Shown: piece after piece, positions 56,800 through 64,000 of the stretch
How positions within the stretch are numbered: position 1 is the first letter of the stretch
Layout: each line of letters opens with the position of its first letter
Assembly: GCF_026210795.1 (NCBI RefSeq)
Contig: NC_089437.1
Location: forward strand, 3,782,001 to 3,846,000
Length of the DNA stretch: 64,000 nt
Origin: Rhizophagus irregularis
Taxonomy: Eukaryota; Glomeromycota; Glomeromycetes; Glomerales; Glomeraceae
Reading direction: 5' to 3'
Notes under the pieces: model-generated
Told to the model about the DNA's origin: nothing
What the model saw: the letters and a program-made list of their open reading frames with translations, nothing else
The model's database searches: none
Position numbers and translations under genes: made by a program

Positions 56800-57266
56800 T
56801 CGGTCATTCTTCCCTTCAGAATTTGGCTTAAACAGCTTAGGACATTCCCTTTACTTTGTTTTTCTAAAGAACATCTTCCTAGAACTGGATTTCAGTTTGA
56901 AGGTAAGTTAGAGGAGGTCTTTTTGTTTTTTTTTTATTTATTTATTTTTCTAATGTTTTTCTTTATTCTTTTTTGTAGATTTCAGCTTCCCGAGTTCTTT
57001 GGGATAGTGGGTAAGTGTTTGTAAGTGCGTTCTCTTGGAATTTACTTTGAAGAAACGTACTAATGTTTCTTTTTTTATTCTTTTTTGTAGATTTTGGCTT
57101 CTGGGTTCTTTGGAATATTAAGTAAGTGTGCGGTAACGTGTTTTCTTGGAATTTACTTTGAAGAAACGTACTAACGTTTCTTTTTTTATTCTTTTTTGTA
57201 GATTTTAACTTTCCAGATTTTTTGGAATATTGGGTAAGTGTGTGGGGATATGTTATGGTGTCGGAA
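56800..57266 (+). repeat. Tandem ~111-bp units, each shaped like intron end - micro-exon - donor
   Basis: Three units with acceptor-like TTCTTTTTTGTAG ending at 56978, 57090 and 57201. Each is followed by a 31-32-nt segment (e.g. ATTTTGGCTTCTGGG then TTCTTTGGAATATT) and directly by GTAAGTG. The remainder of each unit (TCTTGGAATTTACTTTGAAG, AAACGTACTAA, which resembles a branch site) leads to the next. An upstream piece (56800-56905) ends TTTGAAG|GTAAGTTAG, which could be a first exon. The series is cut off by the foldback element at 57267. On the minus strand the same repeats give a Lys/Ser-rich repeat peptide that I regard as a shadow. Confidence 0.6.
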
Positions 57267-58677
57267 CTAAAGTTCTGCATGAGCCGGCTTGAGCTGAGCC
57301 ACAGTCTGGCTCAGCTCAGTTTGAAAAAAAAATTCTGGCCTGAGCCAGAATAAGCTGAGCCATAAAAATTCTGGCTCAAGCTAAAGTGAGCCGAGCCGAG
57401 TTATGAAAATCATAGCTTGCTCGAGCCAAGCCAGGCTCGAGCTTTATCTTCACAAAAATGTTTTGCAACATTTTTTATTGAAGCATTGAAATAAACGTTG
57501 CAAAACATTTTTTTTTAATATAATATAGTGAAAAAAATGTTTTCGCAACGTTTTTTTACTAAAGAATTTAAAAAACGTTGCAAAACATTTTTTTCTAATA
57601 TACCATAGTGAAAAAGACATTTTCACAATGTTTCTTTACGTACTAAAGAATTAAAAAAATGTTGCGAAACATTTTTTTCTAATATAATATTGTAAAAAAA
57701 ACATTTTCGCAACATTTTTTATTAAAGAATTAAAAAAATGTTGCGAAACGTTTTTTCTAATATAACATAGTGGAAAAAATGTTTTTGCAACGTTTCTTTA
57801 CTAAAGAATTAAAAAAACGTTGCGAAACATTTTTTTCTAATATAACATAGTGAAAAAAACGTTTTCGCAATGTTTTTTTACTAAAGAATTAAAAAAAATG
57901 TTGCAAAACGTTTTTTTCTAATATAATATTGTGAAAAAACGTTTTCATAATGTTTTTTATTAAAGAATTAAAAAATGTTGCGAAATGTTTTTTTCTAATA
58001 TAATATTGTGAAAAAAACATTTTCGCAATATTTTTTATTAAAGAATTTAAAAAAATGTTGCGAAATGTTTTTTTCTAATATAATATTGTGAAAAAAATGT
58101 TTTCGCAACGTTTTTTATTAAAGAATTAAAAAAAACGTTGCGAAATGTTTTTTAATATAATATTATACAAAAATGTTTTCGCAACATTTTTTTATTAAAA
58201 AATTAAAAAAAATGTTGTGAAACATTTTTTTCTAATATAATATTGTGAAAAAAAATGTTGTGAAACATTTTTTTCTAATATAATATTGTGAAAAAAAATG
58301 TTTTCGCAACATTTTTTATTAAAGAATTTAAAAAAACATTGTAAAACGTTTTTTTCTAATATAATATTGTGAAAAAAATGTTTTCACAATGTTTTTTATT
58401 AAAGAATTAAAAAAAATGTTGCGAAACATTTTTTTTAATATAATATTATACAAAAAACGTTTTCGCAACATTTTTTGTATGATAACTCAAGTCAGCTCGA
58501 GCTTTTTGAGCCGAGCTTATTACTAGCTTGAGCTTTTTGAGCCGAGCCTATTACCAGCTCGAGCTCTTTTCAAGCTGGCTCGCGAGCCACTGAGCCAATT
58601 TAATCGTGGCTCAGTTCGGCTCAGATTGAAAAGCTCGAGCCAGCTTGTGAGCTGGCTTGGCTCATGCGGAGCTTTAG
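57267..58677. mobile_element. GAGCC-rich foldback element with an internal hairpin array
   Basis: Ends CTAAAGTTCTGCATGAGCC and the inverse of CTAAAGCTCCGCATGAGCC. The arms (57267-57450, 58490-58677) are rich in GAGCTGAGCC/GGCTCGAGC words in both orientations. The middle is the tandem hairpin array listed separately. Related by its ends to the element at 49776-52747. No clean target duplication. Confidence 0.65.
57452..58489. repeat. Tandem array of about 12 palindromic ~78-bp units
   Basis: Each unit is GTGAAAAAAACGTTTTCGC, AACGTTTTTTA, TTAAAGAATTAAAAAAA, CGTTGCGAAACG, TTTTTTTCTAATATAATATT with small changes; its two halves are inverse to each other so each unit can fold into a hairpin. One half-unit (about 58245-58290) is present. 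Differences among copies are mainly CG versus TG or CA. Confidence 0.85.
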
Positions 58678-58955
58678 GTTTGACCCTGTACCCCAGGTAC
58701 TAAACAAAGCCTAAAAATTCCATTTTTTGCGAATATCTCACGATCTACTAGTCCAATTTGAATGATCTTTTTTTATTTTGAAGAGCTCAATGAGAGCTAT
58801 CAAACAAAAAAAAAATGGCTCAAATCTGATCACTAGATCACGAGATAATTGTAAAATATCCCCCAAGTATTATACAATTCTATGAAATTTTTCAAGGGGG
58901 GTACTATGCATAGGGGGGTACTATGGTCCATGATATACGGTAATTATACAATAAG

Positions 58956-59623
58956 TAAGGTTGCTTGGCTAAACTCATTTTAACTTTTGACAAAAGTCTA
59001 AACTTTAATTAGTAATAGTTTAAACTATGACAAAAGGTTTCAACAATGGCTAAATATCTAAACTATGTCTAAACTCTTTAATTAATAAAATTTAAAATAA
59101 AATATTAAATATTAATTAACAATTATTAATAAATACATTTAGACCTCTATATAGTTACACTTCATATAATCACATCATATAAAATTTCTTCATATAATCA
59201 TACTTTTAGAAAAAACCAATTTATATAATTATTATATAAAAAAATCTTTATAATCACATCATACTAGTAAAATTCTTTATATAATTACCAATTTTTGCAA
59301 AATCCAATTAAATAACTATATAGAGATCTAACTATACTAGTAATAATATATAAAAAGTAAAATTATAAAACTGATTATTAGTTAAATTTACTATATATTT
59401 TAATATATATAATGATTTAAATAATTAATATAAATCATATAATTTATTATAATAAATGGTAAACTTTATTAATTAATATATAAAAATATGTCTAAACCTT
59501 TCACAGTTTTACCAGTTTTGTCAGTTTCGCAGTTTTGCAAATTTTTAATTTTTTAATAAAATGTTTTAACTAGTTTCAATTTCAACAATTGTCTAAACTA
59601 CTTAATTTCACCCAGCAACCTTA
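58956..59623. mobile_element. 668-bp MITE with perfect 8-bp target duplication (TAAGGTTGC family)
   Basis: Ends TAAGGTTGC / GCAACCTTA, flanked by identical ACAATAAG at 58948-58955 and 59624-59631. The interior is AT-rich, with forward and inverted words such as CTAAACT and TATATAATTA/TATAATCACATCATA, no ORF. The 9-bp ends match the 196-bp element at 34328-34523. Confidence 0.87.
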
Positions 59624-59739
59624 ACAATAAGTATAGTAAATATTAAACAATTAAAATAAATAAATTATCTTTGATAAAGAATTCAAAATGCCATATGATA
59701 AAACTAGAAATAATTAAAGCATTCAAAAAGTTCTCTATG

Positions 59740-62700
59740 TTTGTCTTTCTTGAATCTGCAAATATATACATGTTACTGTCAGGAATGTAAAGGAAAATTA
59801 ATAGATCCTAGAATGAAAAAAAACATGATTTTCACTTTACAAATAGAATCATACTTTAAAGAGGTTATACTAATCTGACAGAAACACCTAATGATAATCA
59901 TTCACCTATTAACTTGATATTTCCTCCAAAAATCATTATGAATATTAATAACAAAGAAGATCATAAAGAAAATCTATAAAAAGAAAGTTATCAGTTTTTA
60001 GTAAAAAGAGCATCTATAGGAGTTTGAAAAAATAATAGAATGTCTTCTTTTACAATTCTGGAAGTAATAAACAAATTACTTTCTGATAATGATAATGTGT
60101 CAAAAGATAAAAAAAGAGAACTTGAAAATAGTAGTGTCATAGATGAAGATATAACAAGCGAATCAGATAAAGATTATCAAGTTGATTTTATCACCCCAAA
60201 AATAGAAATGGACTAAGGTGAATCTATATGTTATAAAAAAGAATTAGATAATTAATATTCATGGATTGTAATTTGGATTTTAAAGTATCAAGAAAAATTC
60301 TGATTATTCAACGTAGCTACAGATTTTCTCTTCAAATTTTTTCATTATGTTTTTGTGAATATAAATGAAAATTTGTATTCTAGATTTTTCACTTCTCTTT
60401 ATATGGTGCAAAAAAAACATAGATTTTGTGTTCATATAATAAAATATGCAGCCTGTGATAAATATTATGAATTATACAACATTGATGACATTTTAAGCTG
60501 TTGCATCTAAATTTACAGAATGTACATACCAAGATTTTTCTGACCACCTAATGAGCAATAAAAGAAATTCTTGTAGCACATTTTTATATAAAAACGTCTA
60601 TACAAAAAATGGTGTAATCAAAAAATCAGCTCTGATATTTCCTACAATTAGCTTGAAGTATCAATTAAGCATTCTATTCAAATGAAAAAGGTAATTTTGC
60701 AGAAAATGGGTTATTCATCATATCCAGAAATACTTGCTAATGTATATGATGGTAGAATGTAGAAATCTTTTAAGAATAAAAATGAATCCCAATTTTTTTG
60801 GCTAGATTCATCAGATACTTATCTTGGAATAATGCTTAATATGAATTAGTTCCAGCCTTTTAAAAATTCGCAATTCAATACGGGAGTAATCTATGTCATT
60901 ATTTACAATCTATCTCGAGACAAAAGATTCAAATCAGTGAATATATTGACTTTAGCGATGATACCAAGTTCAATCGAACTAAAACTGCATCAACCAAACC
61001 ATTATCTAGCTCCTTTGGTTGATCAGTTAATTGAATTACGGCAGGATATAGAATTGGAAACATTTGAATACCTAATGGAAAAATAGTTAAAGAAGCTGTT
61101 GTTTGTGTGATATACCTGCGGCAAGAAAACTTTGTGGATATATTTCTGCAAGAATTGCATATCACTGGTGTTTTAAACAGGCAAATTATAATGGAAATCA
61201 GCTGAATTTTAAAGGAATTTCTGATATGGATAGCTGGTATATAGAAAGAGATGTTAAAGAAACCAAAAAAAGTGCTATTGCCTAAAAAAATTGTAAAATA
61301 AAAGAGCAATATCAGATTCATGTATCAGAAATTTTGGTACAGTGGTTTGAAATGCATTGTTTACCTTATTTTAATCCTATACATTTCCTTGTCATAAATC
61401 CAATGCATTATTTTTTTCTCAGCATTACTAGATGAATTGTGACAAGACCATGGATTGAAGAAGAAAAGTTATCATTACAAAATCTCTTATTAATGCAAAA
61501 GAGGATTAACAAAATCTAAGTACTAGCAGACATTGGTAAAATTCCAGGTAAAGTATCAATAGGTGATGGCTTTTCTGGATTTTCTACCAATCAATGGAAA
61601 ATGTTCATACTAATATATGCCACACCTATTACTTGAGATCTTCTAAAAGAGACTGTCCAAAGGATTTTGGCCAACTTTGTACATATATGTAATATATTGG
61701 TATCATGTAGAATAGTATCAATAAATAGCCTTAAAGAAGCTCATACACTCTTATTAGTATTGGTAAAAGAAATAGAAAGAGAATATGGCCTAAAAAGTTT
61801 TTTCCTAATTTACACTTGTGTTTACATTTATGTGAATGTTTATTGGACTATGAATCCTTGTACACTTTTTGGTATTTCTCAATAGAGCGTATGAACGGTT
61901 TATTAGGTAATTTTGTGAGATGATCATTGTTCAAATTTTTTACTCCTTAATTTTAACAAATTTAATTATTTAGGATCATTCTATAATAGCTATAAAAACA
62001 TTGGTCAAGAACTTATAAAAATTGTTTAATATAATGCTCTTTTAGATAAATTAACGTCCTATACTGACTAAGATTTACATCTTTAAGAAAATCTAAAAAT
62101 ATTAAAATCTAGAGATTCAGTTAAAAGTCTTTCTATTTATGATAAATATATTGACAAAGATTATAAAGCCATCAGGAAATTTGTTTAGGCGTAATTTAGT
62201 GTAATATTTCGAAGGTGATGTAAAATTTCAAAATATTACACTAAAAACGTAATATTACAAAAGTTTACGCTCTTAAATTTGAATAATTATAGTAATTTAA
62301 GAATATCTCGCTATCTACTGATCCAATCAAGACGATCTATAACTCATTGGAATCAGCTCATCAAGACGAATCGAATGGTAGTAAAATCGTATCTTTACGT
62401 TTGATAGATGACTTTCTATTAATTTAAAACTTTACTGCATACTATAGAGCGTTCTATCAACTGTAAAAATGCGATTTTACTACCATTCGATCCGTCTTGA
62501 TGAGCTGATTCCAATGAGCTATAGATCATCTTGATTGGATCAGTAGATAGCGAGATATTCTTAAATTACTATAATTATTCAAATTTAAGAGCGTAAACTT
62601 TTGTAATATTACGTTTTTAGTGTAATATTTCAAAATTTTACACCACCTTCGAAATATTACACTAAATTACGCCTAAACAAATTTCCTGATGGCATTCTGC

Positions 62701-62960
62701 TTATTATCAACAATAATAAAAGAAGGTGCAGCTTTTGAATTTGAAGCTTTTTCAGACTCCTTTTTAGGACTATTAAATGAAAATGTATCTTTACTAAAAA
62801 TGTATTACTTTTATTAACAGAATTTTACTGTAATATCTATGGTCAAAACTTTATAGCATTATCAAATATTCATAATGCTCTGGAAGGTGCTGATTTAGCT
62901 GATTAGAAGTTAAAACAGATAGAGTTTCAATCTGTCATTCAACAGATAATCACATTTTGA
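59740..62960 (+). pseudogene. CACTA-type (tnp2-like) transposase remnant, split by a palindrome
   Basis: Reading across frames gives CYCQECKGKL (zinc-finger-like start, about 59770-59800) and an acidic region with SDKDYQVDFI. The conserved core follows: FQPFKNSQFNTGVIYVII then YNLSRDKRFKSVNIL (60850-60950), HYLAPLVDQLIELRQDIELE (61000-61060), MDSWYIERDVKET (61225-61262), WFEMHCLPYFNPIHFLVINP with MHYFF (61340-61420), ADIGKIPGKVSIGDGFSGFS (61530-61585), and ECLLDYES.YTFWYFSIERM with NGLLGNF (61830-61915). This order (WFQPFKHS..VG.IYL.ILNLPR; DPMHNLFLG; DIGRIPGKI; YSFWCFSFERYNG) is that of CACTA transposases. Many stops; 62168-62693 is an inserted palindrome and the frame resumes with LLTEFYCNIYGQNFIALSNI. 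Confidence 0.75.
62168..62693. mobile_element. 526-bp near-perfect palindrome
   Basis: From GCCATCAGGAAATTTG to CAAATTTCCTGATGGC the sequence is its own inverse over about 230 bp on each side, with a short unpaired centre near 62400-62455. Arms contain GGCGTAATTTAGTGTAATAT and TACTGATCCAATCAAGACG. No coding capacity. It sits in the CACTA pseudogene. Confidence 0.85.
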
Positions 62961-64000
62961 TAGCTGTACACTCATTTAATTAATATAAAAGAGCATTTTT
63001 TTTAAAGGATATCCTAAGAGCATAATACAGTATATAATTTAATAAATAAACTTTCTTTTCAAAAATGAAAGTGAGGAGAAATTAGAAACAAATTAAAATA
63101 TCATCTGACAGATCACAATTCACTTTTAATATATAAAATCAATATAAAAAAGTGAATTCTGATACCGCAATTCACTTTTAATATATAAAATCAATATAAA
63201 AAATAAATTATAATACCATAACTCACTTACATTATATAAAATCATAGTTTCAGATCAACAGGTCATTCAGGTTATATTGATGTTACAATCTGAACTGATG
63301 CTGAATTGCAATTGCTGAACCTGTCCTGATAAATTCAGGTTAACCTGTCAGGTTACCTGAATTTAGTCAACCTGTTCGGAACTCTGATTGCATTATTTTT
63401 TAATTTTCATTTTACTAAAATATTTTTTTTTGAATGGCATAGTAAATTTATTAAACAATAAATGTCAATCATATAATGATTTTATTGCAAGGGGTACGAA
63501 AGGACCCCGAAGAATACATATAATACTGGGATCCAATTTTGTATAAACTTACTATGTAATTTCTTAATAAGTCATATGTTTGAAATTGTATAACCAAATA
63601 GCAGTTACGCAAAAAGTCAGATTTTTATTTGTATAACAATAATGATTTTTACAATAAGTAAGATTTTCATTTTGTATAACGGATATTAGAATTTTTTTTT
63701 ATATACGTTTAAAATTTTTTAAAGTTTTTTTTTATTTTTTGTTTAAGAAATTTTTAAGATATTTTTTAATAAAGAGTTTTTTTATTTGTTTTAAAAAACA
63801 CTTGAAATATTTTTTAATAGAAATTGTTTTTTGTTTAAGAAGTTTTTAAGGGTTCGTTTAAAGACATTTTTTTAATAAAAATGAAGAAATTTTTTAAAAT
63901 TCATTTACAAAATTAAAAAAAATACATTTTATTATATATCTCAGCATCCAGTGATCATAGAGAAATGAAACACAGCTTATTAGATTCGTCTCAATACGAT
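62961..64000. other. AT-rich end of the window with short repeats
   Basis: 63117-63240 has two to three copies of a ~57-bp unit (TTCACTTTTAATATATAAAA, TCAATATAAAAAA). 63250-63385 is rich in CAGGTTAACCTGTCAGGTT-type words in both orientations. The last 60 bases (ATCCAGTGATCA, TTATTAGATTCGTCTCAA) look like the edge of another element carrying the shared cassette. No gene recognised. Confidence 0.5.

Noticed and set aside
56963-57280. Minus-strand ORF with a Lys/Ser-rich repeated peptide
   Set aside because: It covers the tandem micro-exon-like units; splice-like signals on the plus strand are more specific, and the peptide only mirrors the DNA repeat.
57452-58489. Repeat-spacer array resembling CRISPR
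   Set aside because: The units are contiguous palindromes without unique spacers, in a eukaryotic genome.
1-64000. tRNA and rRNA genes
   Set aside because: No cloverleaf with A and B box words and no rRNA core sequence was noticed by eye; a covariance-model scan would be decisive.

Overview
The window looks like nuclear DNA of an arbuscular mycorrhizal fungus of the Rhizophagus irregularis type (Glomeromycotina). I infer this from the very AT-rich sequence full of homopolymers, short (60-100 bp) GT-AG introns, single-exon F-box/leucine-rich genes and a BTB-TLDc gene (both expanded in these fungi), and dense, nested, decaying transposons of many classes. No database search was possible; all family names come from reading motifs.

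Host genes are few. At the left edge (17-1776) are the last seven exons of the phosphoacetylglucosamine mutase gene (UDP-GlcNAc/chitin precursor pathway), with a 175-bp MITE in one intron. Three F-box/LRR-like genes follow at 3210-4820, 8072-9553 and 29417-31174; the third has an N-terminal hydrophobic segment. A two-exon BTB-TLDc gene lies on the minus strand (5371-6893), and a small two-exon gene of unknown function at 10209-10870. F-box and BTB proteins are both typical substrate adaptors of cullin ubiquitin ligases.

From about 11 kb onward the window is mostly mobile DNA. It holds a decayed pogo/Tigger-like element (11347-13356), a MITE with a perfect 8-bp target duplication (13529-13822), a dead Crypton-like tyrosine recombinase (14450-15575), a broken SAM/Crinkler-type gene (17390-18580, minus), a hAT element with a perfect 8-bp duplication (20426-22850) inside a larger TIR element (19626-23481), a satellite-like array of ten ~200-bp units (24240-26300), a 12-bp minisatellite (31485-31795), a Tc1-like remnant and a 196-bp MITE.

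The centrepiece is a three-level nest. A foldback element (34887-49754) is split by a Helitron (35306-49503), which is split by a Ty3/gypsy retrotransposon with 509-bp LTRs (36162-44772). An uninterrupted sister copy of the host repeat defines the Helitron ends. The retrotransposon carries an extra plus-strand ORF after the integrase and an antisense coiled-coil reading frame before its 3' LTR.

Right of this nest are an IS630/Tc1/mariner-like transposon with a 675-codon transposase frame broken by one stop (49935-52520) inside a GAGTC-rich foldback element; a multi-level foldback element (53985-55432); a tandem series of intron/micro-exon-like units (56940-57260); a foldback element filled with about a dozen hairpin units (57267-58677); a MITE with a perfect 8-bp duplication (58956-59623); and a dead CACTA-type transposase (59740-62960) split by a 526-bp near-perfect palindrome. 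A cassette of about 50 bp recurs in otherwise unrelated foldback elements. No rRNA, tRNA or CRISPR feature was recognised.
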